Shown here piece after piece: positions 10,083 through 16,865 of a DNA stretch of 64,000 nucleotides. A program made the translations under genes and the position numbers. This DNA comes from Vespertiliibacter pulmonis. GTDB taxonomy: Bacteria; Pseudomonadota; Gammaproteobacteria; Enterobacterales; Pasteurellaceae. The stretch is taken from positions 986,001-1,050,000 of the forward strand of contig NZ_CP016615.1 in assembly GCF_013377275.1 (NCBI RefSeq). Reading direction: 5' to 3'. Positions within the stretch are counted from its first letter, which is position 1, and every line of letters starts with the position of its first letter. The notes under the pieces were generated by a model. That model was given only the letters and a program-made list of their open reading frames with translations. It was not told the DNA's origin and searched no databases.

Positions 10083-10631
10083 TTAATGTACTTTTGGTTT
10101 TTCAGCCATTTTAGGTTTGGCGAAGTGGCTGTGTAAAAAGAGTGCGATGACTCTCAGGTATTCAGTAACTTCTTCACCTGCTTCAAGCAGTTCTTCGTTA
10201 TTATCGTCTTCGTTGTAGCCAAGTTTAGTAATTTCATCAAGATCATCAATTGCTTCACCAACTTCATCAGTTTCTTGTTGTAAAGTAGGTTGAGCAAGCC
10301 CTAAGCCAAGTAAAAAGTGGCTTGTCCATTCAGCGATACTATCAGCAAGGGTAAATCCATTTTCATCTTGCGGTAGCCAAATAGAAAAAAGTGTATTGGC
10401 TTCGTCAAAATTTTCATTAAGTTGCTTATAAAATTCGTTCAGTTTTGTAAGGGGAATTTGTGAAAATGCATGCCCATCATTGGTAAATTGATACGTTAGA
10501 GTTTTCCACGATTCATCTTGTACGCCACCTGCGATTAAGCCACTTAAAAAGCCGTGAAATTCAGCAGGAGTATAATCAATATGCAACTCGTTAATGAGCT
10601 GTTTAAATTCGTTCGGTTGTAAAATAGCCAT
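10083..10631 (-). CDS. ygfB: YgfB/UPF0149 family protein
   Basis: A 182-residue acidic protein of the YecA/YgfB family, starting MAILQPNEF at 10631. I prefer this start over an upstream in-frame codon at 10703 because the family begins here and the longer form would overlap the divergent zapA start. AEFHGFLSGLIAGG and the ESIAEW-like DSIAEWTSHFLLGLG are typical. No catalytic motif is apparent. It is divergent from zapA, the usual arrangement in this group. Confidence 0.85.
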   Translation of the reverse strand: MAILQPNEFKQLINELHIDYTPAEFHGFLSGLIAGGVQDESWKTLTYQFTNDGHAFSQIPLTKLNEFYKQLNENFDEANTLFSIWLPQDENGFTLADSIAEWTSHFLLGLGLAQPTLQQETDEVGEAIDDLDEITKLGYNEDDNNEELLEAGEEVTEYLRVIALFLHSHFAKPKMAEKPKVH

Positions 10632-10704
10632 AGTTTGGATTTGTGATTTAGTTAAAGAGTGGCATAATAGCAAAAATTTTCGTTTTGGTGAGGATTTCCC
10701 CATA

Positions 10705-11034
10705 ATGTCAAAGAATAATATTGAATTATCCCTTTTTGGACAAGTTTTGCGTCTTTATTGTCCTGTTGAGCAACAGGAATTTTTATTAGCATCAGCACAA
10801 CGTTTGGAAGAGCGAGTGGCGGAATTGAAAGAACAATCTGGGATTATTCAGCTAGAAAAAGTTCTCTCTATTGTTGCATTAAATTTAAATTATGAATTGG
10901 AACAAGAACAGCGTAAAAATTTAGAGAACAAAAATGTATTGATGGCTTGTGTAAAACAGTTGGATAGTTCGTTGGAAAAATTTCAGTCAACGGATATTAA
11001 GAGTATGGTAATTGGTCAAGAACATAACGAATAG
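10705..11034 (+). CDS. zapA: Cell division protein ZapA
   Basis: FtsZ-ring-associated protein that cross-links FtsZ filaments at midcell. The 109-residue protein starts MSKNNIELSLFGQVLRLYCP at 10705. The N-terminal globular part is followed by a long helical C-terminal half (about 60-100) expected to form a coiled-coil dimer. It lies directly upstream of the 6S RNA and fau genes, the order also found in E. coli. The predicted ribosome-binding GAGG lies somewhat far (11 nt) from the start. Confidence 0.9.
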   Translation: MSKNNIELSLFGQVLRLYCPVEQQEFLLASAQRLEERVAELKEQSGIIQLEKVLSIVALNLNYELEQEQRKNLENKNVLMACVKQLDSSLEKFQSTDIKSMVIGQEHNE

Positions 11035-11096
11035 AATAATTTTTATTATTTTATGGCATCGACTACTAGGAAAACGATTTAAATTCCGTTAGTATG

Positions 11097-11277
11097 CGAA
11101 TCACCTGAAGTGTTCGTTATAGGTTACGTCCCTGAGCCGATAATTTTAACTCCTTGAGTTGAACCCTTGATTGTTGGTGAGCAGGCTCGCTTGCGAGAAG
11201 CCTAAAAACGATTATGTTTGACTCCCTTGAACCATTTGGTTCAAGGACCACTACCGACAGCGGCACTTCGGGGCTTT
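11097..11277 (+). ncRNA. ssrS: 6S RNA
   Basis: 6S RNA binds the sigma-70 RNA polymerase holoenzyme and down-regulates transcription in stationary phase. The 5' arm (CCTGAAGTG near 11104-11112) pairs with the 3' arm (CACTTCGGG near 11263-11271). Conserved blocks match E. coli 6S: CCCTGAGCCGATA (11130-11142), GTTGGTGAGCA (11173-11183), GAGAAGCCT and the hairpin CCTTGAACC/GGTTCAAGG (11225-11246). A -10-like TAGTAT lies at 11090-11095. The location between zapA and fau is the conserved one. Ends are estimated from the pairing. Confidence 0.93.
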
Positions 11278-11853
11278 ATGCAGAATTCTTATTATTCTCA
11301 ATCTCATCGAATACGCAATTTAATGCGTCTGAAACGTTTATCCCTTTCTGATACCCAACAGCAACAAGCAGCGCTACAAATTGTCCCACAAGCTCAACAA
11401 CTTGTTACGCATTATCAAGCCAATAATATTGCTTTATATTTACCATTTAATGGTGAAATCTCACCGCTTGCTTTGCTAGAGCATTTGCGTTTGCAAGGTA
11501 AAAATATTTATTTGCCGGTATTGCATCCGTTTGCTTTCCGTCAGTTGCTTTTCTTAAAATTTGAAGAGCAGTCTAGGTTACAACGAAACCGTTTTGGTAT
11601 TTTGCAACCGAGATTAGATATCAGAAATATTATTCCACCTAATGAGCTAGAGATGATTTTCGTGCCTCTTGTCGCTTGTGATAAGAAGGGAAATCGGCTT
11701 GGAGTGGGGGGCGGTTATTATGATAGAACGTTGGCTCAAATGCCAAATGTAACTCGTGTTGGGCTTGCACACCATTTTCAACAGGTAGAGAGCTTACCTG
11801 TGGAGTCTTGGGATATTCCTCTACATCATTTAATTCTTGGCGGAGATAAATAA
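11278..11853 (+). CDS. fau: 5-formyltetrahydrofolate cyclo-ligase
   Basis: Converts 5-formyl-THF to 5,10-methenyl-THF with ATP. The 191-residue protein starts at ATG 11278, immediately after the 6S RNA; an upstream in-frame codon at 11218 lies inside the RNA and is rejected. FNGEISPLALLEHL, YLPVLHP, the ATP-binding-like GNRLGVGGGYYDRTL and DIPLHHLI match the family (E. coli YgfA). It is probably expressed by read-through from the zapA-ssrS transcript. The stop overlaps the next start as TAATG. Confidence 0.93.
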   Translation: MQNSYYSQSHRIRNLMRLKRLSLSDTQQQQAALQIVPQAQQLVTHYQANNIALYLPFNGEISPLALLEHLRLQGKNIYLPVLHPFAFRQLLFLKFEEQSRLQRNRFGILQPRLDIRNIIPPNELEMIFVPLVACDKKGNRLGVGGGYYDRTLAQMPNVTRVGLAHHFQQVESLPVESWDIPLHHLILGGDK

Positions 11854-12299
11854 TGGCAATAAAAATTCCCCCACCTATATTGTTTTTGCTTTTTTCTGTA
11901 ATTATTTTTATTTTTCCCAATATAACTCAACCGACTATATTCTATCGCTTTTTGGCGGTTATTTTTGCCATATTTGGCATAGCAGTTAGTTTTTTGGGGA
12001 TAGTTGCTTTTCATCAAAAAAGGACAACGGTTGATCCCCTTGACCTGAATAAAACCACTGAACTTGTTATTCACGGTATTTATCGTTTTACTCGTAATCC
12101 AATGTATATAGGGCTTGCTTGTTTATTGATTACGTTGGCATTATGGTTGGGAAATGTATTAGCATTAGTGAATGTATGGTTTTTTGGCTGTATTTTAACC
12201 AAATTTCAAATTATCCCTGAAGAAAAAATACTAATGCAGAAATTTGGTAAGCGTTTTACGCATTATCAGCAACGTGTACCTCGTTGGTTGTGGCGATAA
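11853..12299 (+). CDS. Isoprenylcysteine carboxyl methyltransferase-like membrane protein
   Basis: A 148-residue membrane protein with four or so hydrophobic segments. The C-terminal half holds the ICMT/PEMT-like signature: HGIYRFTRNPMYIG (about 85-98) and IIPEEKILMQKFGKRF with the conserved Glu-Glu before the last helix. Such proteins bind SAM and methylate small or lipid-linked substrates; the substrate here is unknown. The start codon overlaps the fau stop, so it is translationally coupled. Confidence 0.75.
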   Translation: MAIKIPPPILFLLFSVIIFIFPNITQPTIFYRFLAVIFAIFGIAVSFLGIVAFHQKRTTVDPLDLNKTTELVIHGIYRFTRNPMYIGLACLLITLALWLGNVLALVNVWFFGCILTKFQIIPEEKILMQKFGKRFTHYQQRVPRWLWR

Positions 12300-12367
12300 A
12301 GTTGCAAAATAAGCAAAAAAATTAGACAATCAAACCGCTTGTATCTCTATTATAGAAGGAAACCGAT

Positions 12368-12736
12368 ATGCAAACTGATTTAACCGATTATCAAGAAACT
12401 ATTTTTAGTAAAATTATTCGTAAAGAAATTCCTGCAGAGCTTGTTTATCAAGATGATTTAGTCACAGCCTTTCGAGATATTTCCCCACAAGCACCCGTAC
12501 ACATTTTGATTATACCAAACAAATTTATTCCGACATTGAACCACGTTACTCACGAAGATGAACTCATTTTAGGACGACTATTTACGGTGGCAGCAAAAAT
12601 TGCAGAGCAAGAGGGAATAGCTCAAGATGGCTATCGAGTCATTATGAATTGCAATAAAAATGGTGGACAAGAAGTCTTTCATATTCATTTACACTTAGTA
12701 GGCGGTGAGCCACTTGGAAAAATGTTGGCGAAATAA
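12368..12736 (+). CDS. hinT: HIT family purine nucleoside phosphoramidase HinT
   Basis: Hydrolyses adenosine 5'-phosphoramidates and lysyl-AMP-type adducts. The 122-residue protein shows [13 protein letters not shown] near the N-terminus, [14 protein letters not shown] and the histidine triad HIHLHLVGG near the C-terminus. A clear AGGA ribosome-binding site precedes the ATG by 8 nt. The gene is followed directly by the YcfL-like lipoprotein gene, the order also found in E. coli (ycfF-ycfL). Confidence 0.93.
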   Translation: MQTDLTDYQETIFSKIIRKEIPAELVYQDDLVTAFRDISPQAPVHILIIPNKFIPTLNHVTHEDELILGRLFTVAAKIAEQEGIAQDGYRVIMNCNKNGGQEVFHIHLHLVGGEPLGKMLAK

Positions 12737-12737
12737 G

Positions 12738-13106
12738 ATGAAAAAAAATTTTGCATTTATCGCACTTTTTAGTGCTTTTCTTACCGCTTGTTCAAATAAT
12801 CCTACGAGTTATTTGCCTTCTGGTACGAAACCGATTGTGAATATGGAATTACCTTTAGCCGAGCAGGTGAACGTTACTGCTGAGCCTTTTTTACTCAGAG
12901 TAGCAAATTTAACCGCACAGCCTTTAAATGTTCAATACAAATTATTTTGGTATGATGAACAAGGTGTAACCCAAACGTTAGATCCTAGTGAGCGCACCCC
13001 TTGGCATAATTTTTGGGTAGAGCCTCGTTCTAAAACAGAAATGAATTTAGCAAAACCTACGCCAGAAAGTGCGAATTATCGAGTTTATTTAAGAAATAGC
13101 CGTTAG
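12738..13106 (+). CDS. ycfL: YcfL family outer-membrane lipoprotein
   Basis: A 122-residue lipoprotein. The signal peptide (MKKNFAFIALFSAFLTAC) ends in a lipobox with the acylated Cys18, followed by Ser-Asn, which favours outer-membrane sorting. The rest (DUF1425-like) is a small beta domain with the segment VQYKLFWYDEQGV. The function is unknown; E. coli YcfL neighbours the penicillin-binding-protein activator LpoB. It starts 1 bp after the hinT stop. Confidence 0.83.
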   Translation: MKKNFAFIALFSAFLTACSNNPTSYLPSGTKPIVNMELPLAEQVNVTAEPFLLRVANLTAQPLNVQYKLFWYDEQGVTQTLDPSERTPWHNFWVEPRSKTEMNLAKPTPESANYRVYLRNSR

Positions 13107-13192
13107 TTGATGGATTAAAGGATAGATTAATAAAAGGCATTAGTTATCAATAATTGCTATTTTGTAAGGATTGTAAATTTTGTTGATTTTAT

Positions 13193-13213
13193 AAATGATA
13201 ATTATTATCATTT
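13193..13213. promoter_or_regulatory. Perfect 21-bp Fur box overlapping a promoter
   Basis: The left arm AAATGATAAT (13193-13202) and right arm ATTATCATTT (13204-13213) are exact inverted repeats around one central T. This matches the Fur consensus built from GATAAT units. It covers the -10 element of a sigma-70-like promoter: TTGATT at 13183-13188, a 17-bp spacer and TATCAT at 13206-13211. Fur with iron would block this promoter. No coding sequence follows. Confidence 0.85.
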
Positions 13214-13217
13214 AATC

Positions 13218-13287
13218 ACTTCAAAAATAATAGGTAATCACTCCAACTCTTGCGCCGCATTCCCCCACAAAATGCGGCGCTTTTTTA
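13218..13287 (+). ncRNA. Candidate Fur-repressed small regulatory RNA (RyhB/HrrF-like in role)
   Basis: The predicted start (about 13218) is set by the -10 box at 13206-13211. The RNA would be about 70 nt and end in a strong intrinsic terminator: stem GCGCCGCAT (13252-13260) with ATGCGGCGC (13272-13280), then six Ts. The loop carries the C-rich run TCCCCCAC, and the single-stranded leader has AATCACTCCAACTC, both suited to base pairing with mRNAs. No reading frame of note lies within it. A Fur-regulated sRNA (HrrF) is known in H. influenzae. I cannot confirm homology by eye, only the same architecture. Confidence 0.7.
13252..13286 (+). terminator. Rho-independent terminator of the candidate sRNA
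   Basis: A perfect 9-bp GC-rich stem (13252-13260 with 13272-13280), an 11-nt C/A-rich loop, and T6 at 13281-13286. It could also end read-through from hinT-ycfL. Confidence 0.9.
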
Positions 13288-13313
13288 TTTTGAAAAGTGA
13301 GATAATAATTCTG

Positions 13314-14033
13314 CTAGAAATCAAAAGAATGATTAGAGTTATCTTTTTTGTTATCTACTTCTTCATATTTATACAAGTTAAATTCCCGAGAGAATTGAAT
13401 TGGGTCTTCGATAAAATCTTGAATACTTTCATTTTCATAAAGAGATATACATAACGCAAGTGTTCTAGCTTGACAATTAAATGATTTTTTAGGGTTAAAT
13501 TCAATATCACTAATTGCATCAAATTTCATTTCAAAGAAGTCTTCTCTTAAATTTAAATTTCTATTAGAAAATAAAACATTTATATAGAGCCAATCATAAA
13601 ATAAACTTTTTGGTTCTAGAGGATATTTTTTATTATTAAATTTAAATTCTATTAAATCCCCACTTTCTTTGAGTCGTTGATCTTTTTTTGCCTCTCTTGG
13701 TGTAACGGTTAATAAATCACGATAAGGACCACCATTTTCAAATACTTTACTACTTTGGAATAGATTTTCAACGGGATATCCTTTAATATTTTTAAGAAAA
13801 AAAGCACTTAATTGAATACCGATAGATTGTTCAGATTTACTTGATGCTTCTAATATTTTTTTATATCCAACTAGGCTAGCATTATTATGTAAACTGATTA
13901 TTGAGCGTTTACGAACTTCTGTACTCATTCCCATATACCAATCAAATGTTATTTCTTGTTCAATAACGCCAGGGGTCTCTCTATTAGGAATAAATATCGG
14001 GCGAGTTGCAATTCCCATATTTTTTGTTGTCAT
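13314..14033 (-). CDS. NADAR-type antitoxin associated with DarT1-like toxin
   Basis: A 239-residue protein that reads like the NADAR-family antitoxins linked to DarT1 (ATRPIFIPN near the N-terminus, then FDWYMGMSTEVRKRSIISLH and ILEASSKSEQSIGIQLSAF). Known NADAR proteins act on ADP-ribosylated nucleic acid; here it should reverse the toxin's mark. The middle part has LTVTPREAKKDQRL and a C-terminal helical region (YDWLYINVLF, QARTLALCISLYE). It begins 14 bp after the toxin gene and is strongly AT-rich, like its partner. Toxin first, antitoxin second is the order seen in darTG loci. Assignment is from remembered family features. Confidence 0.75.
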   Translation of the reverse strand: MTTKNMGIATRPIFIPNRETPGVIEQEITFDWYMGMSTEVRKRSIISLHNNASLVGYKKILEASSKSEQSIGIQLSAFFLKNIKGYPVENLFQSSKVFENGGPYRDLLTVTPREAKKDQRLKESGDLIEFKFNNKKYPLEPKSLFYDWLYINVLFSNRNLNLREDFFEMKFDAISDIEFNPKKSFNCQARTLALCISLYENESIQDFIEDPIQFSREFNLYKYEEVDNKKDNSNHSFDF

Positions 14034-14047
14034 AAATTTTCCTATAC

Positions 14048-14860
14048 TTATAATAGAATTATAATTATAGTAGCTATAGCGATAAGAATGAAAATATCTG
14101 AACAGCCACTATTTGTTTCTAATAGTTGTTCTAATTTATGTTGTTGTTCTAATTTACGTTGTTGTTCTAATTTACGTTGTTGTTCTAATTTACGTTGTTG
14201 TTCTAATTTACGTTGTTCTTCAAGTTTTTTTTGTGTAATAAAATTATAAATTTCTTGATAAGTTAGAGGAATATTATCTTCAATAATATGATCAATATAA
14301 ATAGGCTCAATATTTTCTAAACATTGTACTTCTGCTTGATCTGATGTTGTTTCACATTCTTCTAAATATTCATATCTATAAATAGATTGTGGTCCATGTC
14401 CTGATTTTTGATAGGTGATAGGGTTAGCGAATAAATTTTCTAAAGAGCTAGCCCCTATAAGCTGTTCTAAATCAGTATTACGATAACTTTTTGTTGCAGC
14501 ATTATGGGGATAAAAGATACATTTTTTTCGGTATAAGATTGCTGGATTGATAATAAGCAAACATAAATCAAAGCCGAGTTCTTGTTTCTTATTAAACATC
14601 CATTTATTGGGTTTACTAATAGAGAGACAGATGGCATCACAATAGCGATCAAATCTACTATCATCTGTTATGATATCATTAGAATTTAAATGATTTCTTA
14701 ATTTTAATCCTGCTTTCTTGATATTTTCTAAATTTTGTCTTGGAGTAAAGTGGCATAACCATTCTATATTTCTATGTTTAATAATTGAGTATATATTATT
14801 TTGCTCTTCTCCAATAGGAAGATATGTAGTTAACTGATTAATTTCTTTTAGCATTAACAT
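14048..14860 (-). CDS. darT: DarT-like DNA ADP-ribosyltransferase with coiled-coil and hydrophobic tail
   Basis: A 270-residue toxin of the DarT/DUF4433 family, which uses NAD+ to ADP-ribosylate bases in single-stranded DNA. WLCHFTPRQNLENIKKAGL (34-52) holds the NAD-binding His37. AICLSISKPNKWMF (76-89) is the next conserved strand, and DQAEVQ (174-179) holds the probable catalytic Glu177. The catalytic domain ends near residue 205. It is followed by six KLEQQR-like hexapeptides (211-246) predicted to form a charged coiled coil. The last 15 residues (IFILIAIATIIIILL) are wholly hydrophobic, like a tail anchor. These two additions are not part of the DarT fold as I know it. The start context is weak; 14854 is an alternative Met. 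Confidence 0.8.
   Translation of the reverse strand: MLMLKEINQLTTYLPIGEEQNNIYSIIKHRNIEWLCHFTPRQNLENIKKAGLKLRNHLNSNDIITDDSRFDRYCDAICLSISKPNKWMFNKKQELGFDLCLLIINPAILYRKKCIFYPHNAATKSYRNTDLEQLIGASSLENLFANPITYQKSGHGPQSIYRYEYLEECETTSDQAEVQCLENIEPIYIDHIIEDNIPLTYQEIYNFITQKKLEEQRKLEQQRKLEQQRKLEQQRKLEQQHKLEQLLETNSGCSDIFILIAIATIIIILL
14127..14216. repeat. Five tandem 18-bp repeats inside the DarT-like gene
   Basis: The unit TTGTTCTAATTTACGTTG is repeated five times head to tail at 14127, 14145, 14163, 14181 and 14199. The first copy differs by one base (T for C). Being a multiple of three, gain or loss of units would lengthen or shorten the coiled coil without shifting frame. Confidence 0.95.
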
Positions 14861-14986
14861 ATATTTGGATATGAAATTTGATATGATGCCCTTAATTATG
14901 CTGTTTTTATAGATTATGTTACAATCAACAACTTATAAACTTAGCATTCCTAAAAAATCACTAAACCTATCTAAAAAGTATTGTTT
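14861..14986. promoter_or_regulatory. Divergent promoter region between darT-like toxin and XRE regulator
   Basis: The 126-bp gap is very AT-rich and serves both directions. Possible -10 elements include TATGAT (14879-14885 area) and TATGTTACAAT (about 14914-14924) on the plus strand. No clear operator repeat could be picked out by eye. Confidence 0.4.
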
Positions 14987-15382
14987 ATGAAAACAAATGA
15001 AAAAATCCGTCAATTAAGAGAAAGTCGTCAATGGACACAAGAAGATATGGCACATAAATTAAGTATGTCTACTCAAGGATATGCCAAAATTGAACGTGGG
15101 GATACTCGTTCTAATTTGGGTAGGTTAGAACAGATTTCGGAAGTTTTTGGAATAGATATGATTGAGTTATTGTCTTATGGCGAAGATGCTCAGATAAACT
15201 TTAATAACTCGGCTAATAATAGCACTTTTACTAACTCTTGTTTTTCAATTGCAGGTGGTGATTTAGCGTTAGAAATACAGCGTTTGCAACTTATTCTTTC
15301 TCATAAAGATGAGTTAATTGAGAATTTAAAACGAGAAAATAGCTTGCTTATTGAAATGAACGAAATGTTGAAAAACAAGTAA
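14987..15382 (+). CDS. XRE-family helix-turn-helix regulator
   Basis: A 131-residue DNA-binding protein. Residues about 1-58 form a Cro/C1-type HTH (KIRQLRESRQWTQEDMAHKL, MSTQGYAKIERGDTR, LEQISEVFGI). A polar linker is followed by a C-terminal helix (ALEIQRLQLILSHKDELIEN) that probably dimerises. I chose ATG 14987 over TTG 14981. It stands divergent to the DarT/NADAR pair and 77 bp before tyrS, so it could regulate the toxin operon or be independent of it. Confidence 0.82.
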   Translation: MKTNEKIRQLRESRQWTQEDMAHKLSMSTQGYAKIERGDTRSNLGRLEQISEVFGIDMIELLSYGEDAQINFNNSANNSTFTNSCFSIAGGDLALEIQRLQLILSHKDELIENLKRENSLLIEMNEMLKNK

Positions 15383-15459
15383 TGCCTGATTGTTCGCATT
15401 CTTTATTAGTTCCGTTATAATAATTCATATATTAAGCTCATTAAAACTAAGGAAAATCA

Positions 15460-16650
15460 ATGACTCAATCTCTTGAAATGACCCTTGCGGAACTAAAGCG
15501 TGGGGTAGAAGATGTTTACTCTGAAGCGGATTTAATTGAAAAACTAAAAGAAAACCGTCCGTTGCGGATCAAACTTGGGGCAGATCCAACCGCACCAGAT
15601 ATCCATTTGGGGCATACCGTTGTATTAAATAAATTACGCCAATTCCAGCAATTAGGTCACGAGGTAATTTTCTTAATTGGTGACTTTACGGGTATGGTGG
15701 GCGATCCTTCTGGGAAAAATAGTACACGTCCGCCTCTTACTCGTGAAGATGTTTTGCGTAATGCGGAAACCTATAAACAGCAAATTTTTAAAATTCTTGA
15801 CCCACAGAAAACTCGTATTGTATTTAACTCTGAGTGGTTATCTCAATTAGGTACAGAGGGTATGATTCGCCTTGCATCTAATTATACAGTAGCGAGAATG
15901 TTAGAACGTGATGATTTCAAAAAACGTTTTGGTAATAATCAACCGATTGCGATCCACGAATTTATTTATCCGCTACTACAAGGGCAAGATTCAGTTGCTT
16001 TACAGGCAGATGTTGAGCTTGGTGGAACAGACCAAACTTTTAATCTATTGATTGGGCGTGAATTGCAGAAATCAGCAGGGCAGAAGCCACAAGTGGCGAT
16101 GACGTTACCATTATTAGTCGGCTTAGATGGTGAGAAAAAAATGTCTAAATCCCTAGGTAACTATATTGGGGTAACGGAAGCGCCGAGCGAAATGTTTGGT
16201 AAGGTGATGTCTATTTCTGATGAACTAATGTGGGATTGGTATAATTTGCTTTCCTTCCGACCGCTTGAAGAAATTGCACAACTTAAAGCAGATGTAGAAA
16301 ATGGTAAAAATCCTCGAGATGTGAAAATTTTATTAGCGAAAGAAATTATTGCTCGTTTTCATTCTGATGATGCAGCAAATGCCGCAGAACAAGAATTCAT
16401 CAACCGTTTCCAAAAAGGTGCAATACCTGATGAGATGCCCGAATTTACCTTTGAGAGTGGTATGGGACTTGCTAATTTATTAAAAGAAGCAGGGTTAGTT
16501 TCATCTACTTCAGAAGCTATTCGTTCTGTTAATCAGGGCGGAGTGAAAATTGATGGTGAAAAAGTATCAGATTCAAAATTAGTTATTCAAACAGGTACGG
16601 CTGTATATCAAGTTGGTAAGCGTAAGTTTGCACGTATTACAGTGAAGTAA
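15460..16650 (+). CDS. tyrS: Tyrosyl-tRNA synthetase
   Basis: Charges tRNA-Tyr with tyrosine. The class I signature HLGH is at residues 49-52 and KMSKS occurs in [11 protein letters not shown]. The C-terminal 60 residues are the S4-like RNA-binding domain ([19 protein letters not shown]). At 396 residues it is the TyrS form common in Haemophilus and Pseudomonas. A good AAGGAAAATCA ribosome-binding region precedes the start. It is followed by a clear terminator. Confidence 0.97.
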   Translation: MTQSLEMTLAELKRGVEDVYSEADLIEKLKENRPLRIKLGADPTAPDIHLGHTVVLNKLRQFQQLGHEVIFLIGDFTGMVGDPSGKNSTRPPLTREDVLRNAETYKQQIFKILDPQKTRIVFNSEWLSQLGTEGMIRLASNYTVARMLERDDFKKRFGNNQPIAIHEFIYPLLQGQDSVALQADVELGGTDQTFNLLIGRELQKSAGQKPQVAMTLPLLVGLDGEKKMSKSLGNYIGVTEAPSEMFGKVMSISDELMWDWYNLLSFRPLEEIAQLKADVENGKNPRDVKILLAKEIIARFHSDDAANAAEQEFINRFQKGAIPDEMPEFTFESGMGLANLLKEAGLVSSTSEAIRSVNQGGVKIDGEKVSDSKLVIQTGTAVYQVGKRKFARITVK

Positions 16651-16666
16651 AATAAGTGGGTAATAT

Positions 16667-16700
16667 AAGGGGGAAATTATATAATTTCCTCCTTTTTTAT
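16667..16700 (+). terminator. Rho-independent terminator of tyrS
   Basis: GGGGGAAATT (16669-16678) pairs with AATTTCCTCC (16683-16692), with one G-T pair and a short loop, followed by a run of Ts (16693-16698). Confidence 0.85.
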
Positions 16701-16797
16701 TAGATCTTTCATTGTATTACCTTTGGAATTTGGCTTGCAAGCGGTGAGATTCTCAAAAACTTTGTAAAGTTAAAGCGAATGGAAAATAAATCTAAAA

Positions 16798-16836
16798 GAA
16801 AAGTAGCACAAAATATGTGCTACTTTATTTTTTTAA
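16798..16836. terminator. Terminator at the 3' end of tpsA
   Basis: AAAGTAGCACA (16800-16810) and TGTGCTACTTT (16816-16826) form an 11-bp stem. T-rich on the plus side and A-rich before it, so it can act in both directions between the convergent tyrS and tpsA genes. Confidence 0.8.
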
Positions 16837-16865
16837 TTAGTATCTAATTTTAAATTAGAAGATCG

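Noticed and set aside
11218..11277. Longer fau reading frame starting inside the 6S RNA
   Set aside because: The upstream codons fall in the conserved 6S stem and give residues not found in the family; ATG 11278 fits better.
13272..13454. 60-codon plus-strand frame after the sRNA terminator
   Set aside because: Begins within the terminator stem and is antisense to the NADAR-type gene; no start signals.
14127..14216. Short direct repeats as a CRISPR array
   Set aside because: Units are contiguous without spacers and encode the KLEQQR hexapeptides in frame.
13956..14249. Cys-rich plus-strand reading frame
   Set aside because: It is the antisense of the tandem repeats in the toxin gene and of the start of the antitoxin gene; no ribosome-binding site or family resemblance.
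14987..15382. XRE gene as the antitoxin of the DarT locus
   Set aside because: The NADAR-type gene next to the toxin fits the antitoxin role better; the regulator is divergent and its helix-turn-helix is of a common chromosomal type.
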